NCBI GenBank assembly: GCA_002697005.1
Contig: NZUD01000027.1
Coordinates: forward strand, 13,077 to 21,488
Direction: 5' to 3'
Source of the DNA: Chloroflexota bacterium
GTDB taxonomy: Bacteria; Chloroflexota; Dehalococcoidia; UBA3495
DNA length: 8,412 nucleotides
The notes under the pieces are model-generated. The model saw only the letters and a list, made by a program, of their open reading frames with translations. It was not told where the DNA came from and ran no database searches. Shown here piece by piece: positions 1-6,635 of this stretch. Position 1 is the stretch's first letter. The number at the start of each line of letters is the position of its first letter. The translations under genes and the position numbers were made by a program.

Positions 1-1452
1 GAAGCCTTCGGTGACAACATGTTCTCCTTGGACGACCGGCGAGGTCGTCCCATGGTTTTGGCGCCTACCCACGAAGAAGTCATCACTAATGTCGTTAAGG
101 CGAACGTCCAGAGCTACCGTGACCTGCCCCTGATTCTTTACCAGATACAGACTAAGTTTCGGGACGAACCTCGCCCAAGGGCCGGACTGGTCCGGGTGCG
201 GGAATTCGACATGAAGGACGCCTACAGCTTCAACGCCAACGAAGCCAGTCTGGATGACAGTTACCAGGCCATGGCGTTGGCGTACCGCAACATCTTCAAG
301 CGATGTGGCCTGCCGGTGTTGATGGCCGAGGCGGACAGCGGGGCCATCGGCGGTAAGGACTCCCATGAATTCCTGCTGCCTACCGAAACCGGTGAGGACA
401 CCGTCATTACCTGTCCTTCCTGTTCCTATACTGCCAACGCTGAGAAGGCCGAATCGACGATTCCAGAAGTGGAGAACGAGCCGGAGCAGGCACTGGAAGA
501 GGTCAGCACCCCTGGCACGAAGACCATCGCCGCGCTGGCGGCATTCTTGAATGTCCCTGAGTCGCAAACCTTAAAAGCGGTCTTCTACATGTCGGATGGA
601 GACCCGGTGTTCGTGACTATCCGGGGAGACCTAGATGTTAACGAAGTAAAGCTGAAGAACGTCCTGAATTCCCGTGACCTTCGTTTGGCGGAAGACCATG
701 AGGTCAAGGCGGCTGGGCTTGTGGCGGGGTCTGCTTCGGCAGTCGGTATCAGTGGCATAAAACGGGTGGCCGACGTGTCGATTACTAACGGCAGTAACTT
801 CGTAGTGGGCGCAAACAAACCGGATGTCCATTTCAAGGGCGCCAATTACCCTCGTGATTTTGAAGCCGACATCGTTACCGACATCTCCTTGGCTCAGCCA
901 GGACAACTCTGCCCTCGATGCGGGCATACGTTGGATTCTACCAGAGGCATCGAGGTCGGGCATATCTTCAAACTGGGTAGCTTCTTCAGCGAGGCCCTAG
1001 GCGCGGACTTCCTGGACAGCGAAGGACAACAACACCCTATCATCATGGGCTGTTATGGAATCGGAGTTGGCAGACTGTTGGCAGCTGCGGTGGAGCAGAA
1101 CAACGACGATGCAGGAATCGTGTTTCCGATTCCTGTCGCCCCTTATCAGGTACATCTTGTCGGTCTAAACGTCGCTGCGGAGGATGTGGCTGAGGCAGCA
1201 GACAAACTCTACGATGAATTGAGATTTGCCGGGGTTGAAGTCCTGTATGACGACAGGGAGGACGCGGCGGCGGGTGTCAAGTTCAACGACGCCGACCTGC
1301 TAGGGTTACCGGTGCGTTTGGTGGTTAGCCCGAGAAATCTCAAGGCAGGCGTTGTGGAAATCAAAGGCCGGATGGATTCAGAGGCTGGTAGCGTGGCTCT
1401 GGACGCCGTGGTTGGAGAGGTGCGTGGGCGGCTGGCTGCATCGATAGAGTAG
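1..1452 (+). CDS. proS: Prolyl-tRNA synthetase, 5'-truncated by window edge
   Basis: This class II aminoacyl-tRNA synthetase charges tRNA-Pro with proline in the cytoplasm. The frame is open from base 1 and gives 483 codons before TAG. By comparison with bacterial ProRS of about 570 residues, some 85-95 N-terminal residues lie outside the window. Numbering from the first internal Met at base 19, the TxE loop LAPTHEEV is at 14-21, motif 2 (KFRDEPRPR to MKDAYSF) at 46-71 and motif 3 (GCYGIGVGRLL) at 344-354. Between motifs 2 and 3 lies the inserted editing domain (INS, about 165-290), which hydrolyses mischarged Ala-tRNA-Pro; it contains the LKAVFY and RGDLDVNEVK segments. Two CxxC pairs flank it (C132/C135 and C298/C301) and could bind zinc. 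The C-terminal anticodon-binding domain covers about 374-475. The stop is 7 bp from the stop of a convergent gene, and no terminator hairpin is seen between them. Confidence 0.96.
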   Translation, partial: EAFGDNMFSLDDRRGRPMVLAPTHEEVITNVVKANVQSYRDLPLILYQIQTKFRDEPRPRAGLVRVREFDMKDAYSFNANEASLDDSYQAMALAYRNIFKRCGLPVLMAEADSGAIGGKDSHEFLLPTETGEDTVITCPSCSYTANAEKAESTIPEVENEPEQALEEVSTPGTKTIAALAAFLNVPESQTLKAVFYMSDGDPVFVTIRGDLDVNEVKLKNVLNSRDLRLAEDHEVKAAGLVAGSASAVGISGIKRVADVSITNGSNFVVGANKPDVHFKGANYPRDFEADIVTDISLAQPGQLCPRCGHTLDSTRGIEVGHIFKLGSFFSEALGADFLDSEGQQHPIIMGCYGIGVGRLLAAAVEQNNDDAGIVFPIPVAPYQVHLVGLNVAAEDVAEAADKLYDELRFAGVEVLYDDREDAAAGVKFNDADLLGLPVRLVVSPRNLKAGVVEIKGRMDSEAGSVALDAVVGEVRGRLAASIE

Positions 1453-1459
1453 GCCTCGT

Positions 1460-1954
1460 CTATCCGGAAGCTCCTGGCCCGGGCTCCATGCAAGAAGATA
1501 GGTATTTCATGTTCTCCAGCAAGGCCGGGGCAATGCGTCCTTTGTGAGAGCTTGATAGCAACAATAGTAACCGCAGTTGAGCCGCCAAATCAGCAGCCAG
1601 AGCTCTTTTTGCTTCGGCGACAGTATCCCCTTCTACCGGGACGCGTATCCCTGCTAATGGCATCTGAGTTCGCGATTCCGCAGCCCAGTACTTGTCCAGG
1701 CTGTCCAATATTACGACGGGGATCTCTTTGTTCAATACGAAGTTGGCATCGGCGGCGCTGTCGGACGGCCGAAGGTAATCTATAAGCACTCGAGTGGACT
1801 CAGAATGGCTGATGTGGAAGACGGCGGCGTTGGGTTGACTAGAAGAGATGTACCGCCAGCTCCAGTCTGCCGGCGTGGAGTAATCTGCACCGGGTTCTAT
1901 CCTAACCGGCGTGGTGATGTCTTCGGCTAGGGGGACGTTCTCATCCTGCGTCAT
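1460..1954 (-). CDS. Hypothetical protein with HicB/UPF0150-like C-terminal half
   Basis: No firm family is recognised. The stop is at 1460 and the most likely start is the ATG at 1954, which gives 164 residues: an AAGGAG ribosome-binding site lies 9 nt upstream of it. An ATG at 1960 (166 aa) is only 3 nt from that site, and a GTG at 1978 (172 aa) has a poor site. The C-terminal half (about 80-130 from ATG 1954) reads as a beta strand (IPVVILDSLDKYWAAES), a second strand, the sequence VEGDTVAEAKRAL and a Leu-rich helix. This order resembles the HicB/UPF0150 fold with its GDTxEEA signature. The N-terminal part has an aromatic cluster (WSWRYI). No toxin gene of HicA type (small, with a dsRBD-like fold) is adjacent, so an antitoxin role is not supported. 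The start overlaps the end of the upstream DUF3467-like gene by 14 nt, so the two are probably co-transcribed and translationally coupled. The gene converges on proS. Confidence 0.6.
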   Translation of the reverse strand: MTQDENVPLAEDITTPVRIEPGADYSTPADWSWRYISSSQPNAAVFHISHSESTRVLIDYLRPSDSAADANFVLNKEIPVVILDSLDKYWAAESRTQMPLAGIRVPVEGDTVAEAKRALAADLAAQLRLLLLLSSSHKGRIAPALLENMKYLSSCMEPGPGASG

Positions 1955-2345
1955 GCCCATGCTCTCCTTCTTCGCCACCTTCCAGTTCCCATGCTGTATA
2001 GACCTGCTCGGGCAGTGTAATGGGTCCTACTGCATCCTCGTACTCTTTCACGTGTTTGGTGGTGAGAAGGGCGATGGCTTTGAGCATCTGGGGGCTGACT
2101 TTGATGCGGGCCCTAAGGATTGGCTCCCGTTCTTCCATCTGCTCGCCGAAGAACAACACGGCGGAATACAGGCTGCTGAAGATGTGCATGGAGTCGCTGT
2201 AGAACGTGATAGGGTCGAGGGATCCCTCCGATGTAGCTTGGCCCTCTCCTGCTCCTTCACTCGGGCTCGCGCCAGGATTGACGTAGGAACCTTCATTGGG
2301 AACCTGGTCTTCCGGGGGAACGTAGGGTCGTTGGATTATGGGCAT
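1941..2345 (-). CDS. DUF3467-like protein
   Basis: This is a 134-residue protein of unknown biochemical function. The N-terminal 45 residues are rich in Pro, Gly, Ser and Glu and are probably disordered. Residues about 50-115 match my memory of the DUF3467 pattern: a strand-rich segment ending in an LFFGEQ-type motif, then RARIKVSPQMLKAIALL, then a helix with HVKEYEDAVGPITLPE. This corresponds to the family's SPxxAKxLxxxLxxxxxxYExxxGxIxLP core. The acidic, Gly- and His-containing tail (ELEGGEEGEHGHDAG) is unusual. The start ATG at 2345 has GGAGG 4 nt upstream (2350-2354 on the plus strand), which is a short but usable spacing. It is the first gene of a two-gene minus-strand unit, overlapping the next gene by 14 nt. 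The family assignment is from recognition only; a profile search against Pfam would settle it. No signal peptide or membrane segment is evident. Confidence 0.65.
   Translation of the reverse strand: MPIIQRPYVPPEDQVPNEGSYVNPGASPSEGAGEGQATSEGSLDPITFYSDSMHIFSSLYSAVLFFGEQMEEREPILRARIKVSPQMLKAIALLTTKHVKEYEDAVGPITLPEQVYTAWELEGGEEGEHGHDAG
1964..1969 (-). promoter_or_regulatory. Ribosome-binding site deciding the start at 1954
   Basis: On the minus strand AAGGAG lies inside the 3' end of the DUF3467-like gene. Its spacing is 9 nt to the ATG at 1954 and 3 nt to the ATG at 1960. It lies downstream of the GTG at 1978, so it argues against that longest start. Confidence 0.6.
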
Positions 2346-2431
2346 GACGCCTCCGGCGATGACGAATCCTGGGGCAATGGACCGCTTGATCGACTCGGTA
2401 TTTTTTCAGGTGGACGCCCTGGGCGTTGCTT

Positions 2432-2437
2432 ATTATA
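2432..2437 (-). promoter_or_regulatory. Candidate -10 box for the DUF3467-like gene pair
   Basis: On the minus strand a perfect TATAAT lies about 87 bp upstream of the ATG at 2345. No recognisable -35 hexamer is found at 15-19 bp (the sequence at 17 bp is AAGAAT), and there is no TGn extension. It is therefore only a weak promoter candidate, kept because the position fits the divergent gene pair. Confidence 0.35.
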
Positions 2438-2554
2438 CACGCCTGGCACGGCTGATTCTTGGGCCGTTCAAGCTCGCGCACCGGATCTTGGAACTGCGTA
2501 TCATATTTTTCGATAATGCAACGGCCAATGAAGCCCAGGTAGTATTGTCAGAGA

Positions 2555-2582
2555 TTGGCAATTTTGCGAAGGCAAAAGCCAA
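2555..2582. repeat. Bulged 11-bp hairpin
   Basis: TTGGC (2555-2559) pairs with GCCAA (2578-2582) and TTTTGC (2562-2567) pairs with GCAAAA (2572-2577). A 2-nt AA bulge lies on the 5' side and GAAG forms the loop. All 11 pairs are Watson-Crick. No T tract follows on either strand, so it does not look like an intrinsic terminator. It may be part of an untranslated RNA structure or may be chance. Confidence 0.6.
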
Positions 2583-2632
2583 GTATTTCGGATTGGTCGA
2601 GCATTCGGCGCTAACCCCTTAGCATGGCAGCA

Positions 2633-2678
2633 GATTCCAGTGGTTGCGCTACTTAGCAGAGAACGGGAAACTGGAATC
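2633..2678. repeat. Perfect 9-bp inverted repeat with 28-nt spacer
   Basis: GATTCCAGT (2633-2641) is the exact reverse complement of ACTGGAATC (2670-2678). The spacer contains a small GCT/AGC hairpin. It could be the closing stem of a small RNA or a spaced operator. No T tract follows. Confidence 0.5.
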
Positions 2679-2828
2679 GGTCTTATTATGGATGAGTTTT
2701 CCAGGAAATCGAAGGACGATATTCCGACGACGAGTCCAATGGATAGCACCCCATACACCAAGTAGAGGTTGTTGAAGTTTGAGGTTGGCGGTGTGCCTGT
2801 GCAGTTGATGGCCTAACACAGCTCACCT

Positions 2829-2843
2829 GGGAACGATTTTCCC
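2829..2843. repeat. Small perfect hairpin
   Basis: GGGAA (2829-2833) and TTCCC (2839-2843) enclose a 5-nt loop. An outer CC/GG pair (2826-2827 with 2846-2847) can form across a small internal loop. The element lies just downstream of the candidate minus-strand promoter at 2893-2922. Confidence 0.45.
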
Positions 2844-2892
2844 TTGGCGTATATGGACACCACTTTTGTAGGTGAAGCTTTTTCAGACGGAC

Positions 2893-2922
2893 ATTATATT
2901 GACCGGACGGCTGATGTTTTAA
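2893..2922 (-). promoter_or_regulatory. Possible minus-strand promoter in the intergenic region
   Basis: On the minus strand a perfect TATAAT (2898-2893) is preceded at 18 bp by TTAAAA (2922-2917), a 4 of 6 match to the -35 consensus. It would drive transcription away from pheS, through the inverted repeats towards the DUF3467-like gene. The low-GC setting makes chance matches likely. Confidence 0.25.
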
Positions 2923-2989
2923 AACGATGATGTTACGTCAGAGATTCGTCGAAACCCCTAGTTTAATGATACCTTCATGACTGGCAGTC

Positions 2990-3018
2990 TTGACCCTTGA
3001 ATATGTGGTTTCTATAAT
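2990..3018 (+). promoter_or_regulatory. Sigma-70 promoter of the pheS-pheT-moeA operon
   Basis: TTGACC (2990-2995) and TATAAT (3013-3018) are separated by exactly 17 bp. This is a 5 of 6 match at -35 and a perfect -10. The predicted transcription start is near 3025, leaving a leader of about 60 nt before pheS. That leader has no ATG, no run of Phe codons and no T-box sequence, so classical pheST attenuation is not apparent. Confidence 0.85.
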
Positions 3019-3069
3019 TGCTTGTTGCGTGCTTGAGTCATTCGCATTCCGGTGACAACCAGACCTCTT

Positions 3070-3074
3070 GAGGA
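3070..3074 (+). promoter_or_regulatory. Ribosome-binding site of pheS (TTG start)
   Basis: GAGGA ends 9 nt before the TTG at 3084, which supports this non-ATG start. The site forms one arm of the palindrome CCTCTTGAGG (3064-3073), but the 2-nt loop makes stable masking doubtful. Confidence 0.75.
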
Positions 3075-3083
3075 AAACCTAAC

Positions 3084-4157
3084 TTGACTGAACCCTTAGC
3101 TCAACCGCCTTCGGCCGAGACCATCGACGAGATTTCCCGTACCGCCGCAGCCGAGTTGGATTCTCTGGAAACCCTAGATGCTGTGGATCATTGGCGCGTA
3201 GCCTACCTGGGACGCCGCGGGACGTTGACATCTGTATTGCGCAGTTTATCGGCTTTGGCGGTCGAAGAACGCCGGGCTGTTGGGGCATTGGCTAATGAGG
3301 CCAAGAGCGCCCTTGAAGAACGACTGGAAGAGCGGCTTCGGCAGATAAATGAGGTTGCGTTGACACGCTCAGCCAGCCAGGACCGGTTGGACGTAACCCT
3401 TCCCGGCCGCCCCTCTTTGGGCGGACGACTACATCCTACCACCCAGATTGTCCGTGAGATTTGCGCCGCCTTTGTTGCCATGGGGTTCGGAGTCGTGGAA
3501 GGTCCTGAAGTTGAATGGGACCACTATAACTTTGAAATGCTTAACATCCCTAAAGGCCATCCAGCCAGAGACATGTGGAATACGCTTTGGGTGGATTATG
3601 AAGACCCACTCGGCGAAGCAGCAATGTTGCTGCGCACCCACACCTCTCCCATGCAGGCTCGAGTCATGGAGGGTCGTGAACCACCGATAAGAGTGGTTGT
3701 TCCTGGAAAGTGCTACCGGTATGAGGCTACCGATGCCACTCACGAATGGCATTTTTATCAAGTGGAAGGTCTGGCCGTGGGCGAAGGCATCACTTTCGCT
3801 GACCTCAAAGGTACATTGTACGAGTTCGCTCGTAGGATGTTCGGCGAAGACCGCCAGGTCCGCTTCCGCTGTGATTACTTCCCATTCGTGGAGCCTGGTG
3901 TCGATATGTCCATCGACTGCTTCGCTTGTGAGGGTGATGGTGAAGGCTGCCGCATCTGCCGAGATAGTGGCTGGATAGAGATTATGGGAGCTGGGATGAT
4001 TCATCCCAAGGTCTTGGATGGCGTGGGTTACGACACTGAGAAGTACACCGGCTTTGCCTTTGGCATGGGGCCGGAACGGATTGCAATGTTGAAATATGGG
4101 ATTGACGACATTCGCCATTTCTACAGCAACGATCTTCGGTTCTTACGTCAATTCTGA
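3084..4157 (+). CDS. pheS: Phenylalanyl-tRNA synthetase alpha subunit
   Basis: This is the catalytic alpha chain of the (alpha-beta)2 enzyme that attaches phenylalanine to tRNA-Phe. It has 357 residues, close to the usual 330-350. The N-terminal part (about 10-95) is a helical, charged coiled-coil type region that contacts tRNA. The class II core follows: [12 protein letters not shown] at 158-169, [14 protein letters not shown] at 182-195, motif 2 ([22 protein letters not shown]) starting at 208, and motif 3 ([22 protein letters not shown]) at 323-344. Between motifs 2 and 3, four cysteines (C279, C282, C289, C292) form a CxxC-6-CxxC arrangement like the one found in many non-enterobacterial PheS proteins; metal binding is plausible. 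The start is TTG with GAGGA at 9 nt, and no better upstream start exists. It is the first gene of the operon, 63 bp before pheT. Confidence 0.98.
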   Translation: MTEPLAQPPSAETIDEISRTAAAELDSLETLDAVDHWRVAYLGRRGTLTSVLRSLSALAVEERRAVGALANEAKSALEERLEERLRQINEVALTRSASQDRLDVTLPGRPSLGGRLHPTTQIVREICAAFVAMGFGVVEGPEVEWDHYNFEMLNIPKGHPARDMWNTLWVDYEDPLGEAAMLLRTHTSPMQARVMEGREPPIRVVVPGKCYRYEATDATHEWHFYQVEGLAVGEGITFADLKGTLYEFARRMFGEDRQVRFRCDYFPFVEPGVDMSIDCFACEGDGEGCRICRDSGWIEIMGAGMIHPKVLDGVGYDTEKYTGFAFGMGPERIAMLKYGIDDIRHFYSNDLRFLRQF

Positions 4158-4212
4158 TTAGAAGAGTTATTGGCAGGCTAATGCCTGCCGTTTACCGGTT
4201 CCGTTAGAAGAG
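4158..4212 (+). repeat. 9-bp direct repeat flanking the pheS-pheT hairpin
   Basis: TTAGAAGAG occurs at 4158-4166, immediately after the pheS stop, and again at 4204-4212. The second copy supplies the weak ribosome-binding site (AGAAGAG) 8 nt before the pheT ATG. The two copies bracket the hairpin at 4172-4189. Confidence 0.6.
4172..4189 (+). promoter_or_regulatory. GC-rich hairpin between pheS and pheT
   Basis: GGCAGGC (4172-4178) pairs perfectly with GCCTGCC (4183-4189) across a TAAT tetraloop. It is followed by GTTTA, only three T residues, so it is at best a weak terminator. It may stabilise or mark the 3' end of pheS mRNA, serve as a processing site, or adjust the pheS to pheT ratio. Confidence 0.55.
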
Positions 4213-4220
4213 AACTATAA

Positions 4221-6623
4221 ATGAAAGTACCCATTAGTTGGCTTAAACAATATGTGGACGTTGATCTGCCAGCCCATGAGTTGGCTCACCGTCTGACCAT
4301 GGCAGGCATTGAGGTCGGTGAGGTCGATGTCATTGGCGGTTGGACCGAGGTATTTGTCGGCCATGTGAAAGACGTGCGTCCCCACTTCAACGCTGACCGG
4401 TTGCGCCTTTGTGTGGTCACCATCGGTTCGGAGGAGATGGAGGTGGTCTGCGGCGCCCCCAACGTGGCCGCTGGCCAGAATATCTGTTTCGCCAAGGTCG
4501 GAGCTGACGTCTACAACACCCACACTGAGCGATACGAAACCCTGGAGGCCGCCAAGATTCGGGGTGTTGAGTCCCGAGGCATGATTTGCTCCGCCGCGGA
4601 GTTGGGCCTGGGGGATGACCACTCTGGCATCATTGTGCTGCCTGAAGACGCTCCTGTGGGAACTCTGCTAGATAATTATTTGGGTGATATTGTTCTGGAT
4701 TTGGAACTCACTCCTAACCGATTGGATTGTCTATCGGTCTTGGGAGTAGCCCGAGAGGTAGCCGCTTTAACCGGAAAGACGGTGCGAGAGCCGGAGACTA
4801 ATTACGAAGAATCTGGCGAGGAAATCTCTAAGCAAGTTGAGATCAGAGTGCTGGATCCGGATCTGTGCCGACGCTACACCGCCAGTCTACTTAAGGGTGT
4901 CAAGATTGGGCCCTCTCCTCAGTGGCTGCAAGACCGGTTGACCAGGGCTGGCCTAAGGCCGATCAACAACGTGGTTGACGTTACCAACTTCGTGATGTTG
5001 GAGTACAACCAGCCGTTGCATTCCTTCGACTACGACCTAATCAAAGACCACACGGTTATTGTACGACGTGCGCGCCCCGGTGAACTTCTAACTACACTAG
5101 ACGACGAAGAACGCGAACTAACCACGGAGCACTTGGTCATCGCCGATGCCAACAACGCCATTGGTCTGGGCGGCGTGATGGGTGGGGCTAACAGCGAGAT
5201 TAGCGACGACACGGTAAACGTGCTTCTGGAATCGGCCACGTTCTCCGGGCCCAATAACCGTGAGACTGCACAGTCACTGGGGTTGCGCACCGAGGCTACG
5301 CTCCGGTTCGAGAAAGGTCTCCGCCCAGAACTAGCACCTATCGCGCTTCGTCGAGCTACCGGGCTGATCCAGGAAGTCGCTGGTGGGACCGTGGCCCCTG
5401 GCATCGTGGATATCCTGTCGGATGAGGGTGCCGATCCTCCGGTCGTGCCGCTAACTAGTGCCAAGCTCAAACGCATGCTGGGCATGGAAGTTGATCTGAA
5501 GCAGGTACAAGGAGTCCTGGAATCGCTGGGGTTCACTTGGGAATCTGTAGGCGAAGCAGCGCTTGAGGTCACCGTGCCCTATTGGCGGAACGACGTAAAC
5601 ATCGAAGAAGACTTGGTTGAAGAAGTGGTGCGGATCATCGGGTATGATTCCGTGCCGACTACCATGATCTCCAGCCCTATTCCGTTCCAACAGCCGGTTC
5701 CGGTCATAGAGCTCCGCGACCAAATCAGGGATTTGCTGGTTGCGGCGGGCGCTCAAGAAGTGATCAACTATCCACTGGTGACCTTGCAGCAGTTGGAACA
5801 AGTGGAGCATTTGAATTCGGCTATGTTGCCCTTGCGGGTAGCCAACCCCATGAGTACCGACCGCGAGTACCTGCGGACCACGCTGAGGGCCAGTCTTTTG
5901 GCTAACCTGGCCGCGAACCAGGGCCAGAGCAGTGGGCCGTTCCATATATTCGAAACCGGTAGGGTATTTTGGCCGCGTGATGGCGACCTCCCAGAAGAAC
6001 GTGAGTCTGTATCCGGTGTATTAGCTGGACTTCGCCATGAGACATCATGGTTGGAGGATGAGAACCTGCTGGATTTCTATGATGCCAAAGGCGTCGTGGA
6101 GATGGTGCTGGATCGCCTCGGTGTGTCAGCTACTTACGAGCCGGCAGATGATCCGGCATTTCATCCCGGGCGCTGCGCAGCAATTAAGGCTGCGGATACT
6201 GTGCTGGGCATGGTCGGCGAAGTACATCCTGTCGTCATGGAGCGGCTGAATTTGGAATCGCCACAGGTTGCTGCCTTCGAGCTATTTCTGGAGCCGATAC
6301 TCTCTGCGTTACCCGGATCACATCGTCAATTCGAACCACTTCCCAGATACCCGTCTGCAACCAGGGACCTGGCGTTAGTTATGCCGTCTGACGTGGATGC
6401 AGGGCAGGTTATGCAGCTGATATTCCGTCACCGAGGAGTCGACCGTGCGGAGCTTTTCGATATTTACGTCGGTGAAACTATACCCGAAGGCACCAAGTCG
6501 TTGGCATTTCACGTATACTTTCAGGCGAGAGACAGGACGCTGACCAACGACGAAGTTAATCGCTCTCTGGATGGGCTTTTGCGGACGTTGGATCGGGAAC
6601 TAAAGGTAACTTTGAGGACTTAA
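4221..6623 (+). CDS. pheT: Phenylalanyl-tRNA synthetase beta subunit
   Basis: This is the beta chain of PheRS, which binds tRNA-Phe and edits Tyr-tRNA-Phe. Its 800 residues match the bacterial long form of about 790-810. Domains in order are the N-terminal B1 segment, an EMAP/OB-type tRNA-binding domain (about 39-150, with VGHVKDVRPHFNADRL and VVCGAPNV), and the B3/B4 editing domain (about 210-395, with RPINNVVDVTNFVMLE, GGVMGGANSEI and LRTEATLRFEKG). They are followed by B5 (about 408-476, with YWRNDVNIEEDLVEEVVRII), a degenerate class II core (about 490-690) and a C-terminal anticodon-binding FDX-ACB domain (about 707-799, RYPSATRDLALVM). No domain is missing. The ATG has the weak AGAAGAG site 8 nt upstream. 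The moeA start follows the stop by only 12 nt. Confidence 0.98.
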   Translation: MKVPISWLKQYVDVDLPAHELAHRLTMAGIEVGEVDVIGGWTEVFVGHVKDVRPHFNADRLRLCVVTIGSEEMEVVCGAPNVAAGQNICFAKVGADVYNTHTERYETLEAAKIRGVESRGMICSAAELGLGDDHSGIIVLPEDAPVGTLLDNYLGDIVLDLELTPNRLDCLSVLGVAREVAALTGKTVREPETNYEESGEEISKQVEIRVLDPDLCRRYTASLLKGVKIGPSPQWLQDRLTRAGLRPINNVVDVTNFVMLEYNQPLHSFDYDLIKDHTVIVRRARPGELLTTLDDEERELTTEHLVIADANNAIGLGGVMGGANSEISDDTVNVLLESATFSGPNNRETAQSLGLRTEATLRFEKGLRPELAPIALRRATGLIQEVAGGTVAPGIVDILSDEGADPPVVPLTSAKLKRMLGMEVDLKQVQGVLESLGFTWESVGEAALEVTVPYWRNDVNIEEDLVEEVVRIIGYDSVPTTMISSPIPFQQPVPVIELRDQIRDLLVAAGAQEVINYPLVTLQQLEQVEHLNSAMLPLRVANPMSTDREYLRTTLRASLLANLAANQGQSSGPFHIFETGRVFWPRDGDLPEERESVSGVLAGLRHETSWLEDENLLDFYDAKGVVEMVLDRLGVSATYEPADDPAFHPGRCAAIKAADTVLGMVGEVHPVVMERLNLESPQVAAFELFLEPILSALPGSHRQFEPLPRYPSATRDLALVMPSDVDAGQVMQLIFRHRGVDRAELFDIYVGETIPEGTKSLAFHVYFQARDRTLTNDEVNRSLDGLLRTLDRELKVTLRT

Positions 6624-6635
6624 CCTCTAAAACAT

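Larger units (their letters stand above)
2346..3083. other. 738-bp divergent intergenic region
   Basis: This gap separates the minus-strand DUF3467-like gene from pheS. No reading frame in it has a good ribosome-binding site together with recognisable protein features. It holds a candidate minus-strand -10 (2432-2437), a bulged hairpin (2555-2582), a 9-bp inverted repeat (2633-2678), a small hairpin (2829-2843), a 10-bp palindrome GTTTTAAAAC (2916-2925), a possible minus-strand promoter (2893-2922) and the pheS promoter (2990-3018). I found no tRNA, no T-box antiterminator sequence, no tmRNA or RNase P signature and no known riboswitch core. Confidence 0.7.

Noticed and set aside
1477..1484. 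GCCCGGGC palindrome near the proS end
   Set aside because: It lies inside the convergent gene, has no loop or T tract, and does not form a terminator-like hairpin.
2381..2406. Possible intrinsic terminator: ACCG/CGGT followed by six T residues
   Set aside because: The stem is only 4 bp with an 11-nt loop, and no plus-strand transcript is expected to end there.
2461..2485. tRNA T-arm-like sequence GTTCAAGCTC
   Set aside because: The flanking bases do not pair as a T stem and no cloverleaf can be drawn around it.
2338..2622. Plus-strand 94-codon open frame in the divergent region
   Set aside because: It overlaps the start of the DUF3467-like gene, has no ribosome-binding site at its ATGs, shows no recognisable family, and spans the candidate minus-strand promoter and the hairpin at 2555-2582.
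2688..2765. 25-codon plus-strand ORF starting MDEFSRKSK
   Set aside because: It is very short, lacks a ribosome-binding site, and lies opposite the hydrophobic minus-strand frame; it is indistinguishable from chance.
3019..3083. T-box or Phe leader-peptide attenuator before pheS
   Set aside because: The leader is only about 60 nt, has no ATG-started peptide, no Phe codon run, no terminator hairpin and no T-box core sequence.
3429..4118. Long minus-strand frame of 229 codons opposite pheS
   Set aside because: It is antisense to the clearly conserved pheS reading frame and shows no family features; a codon-bias shadow.
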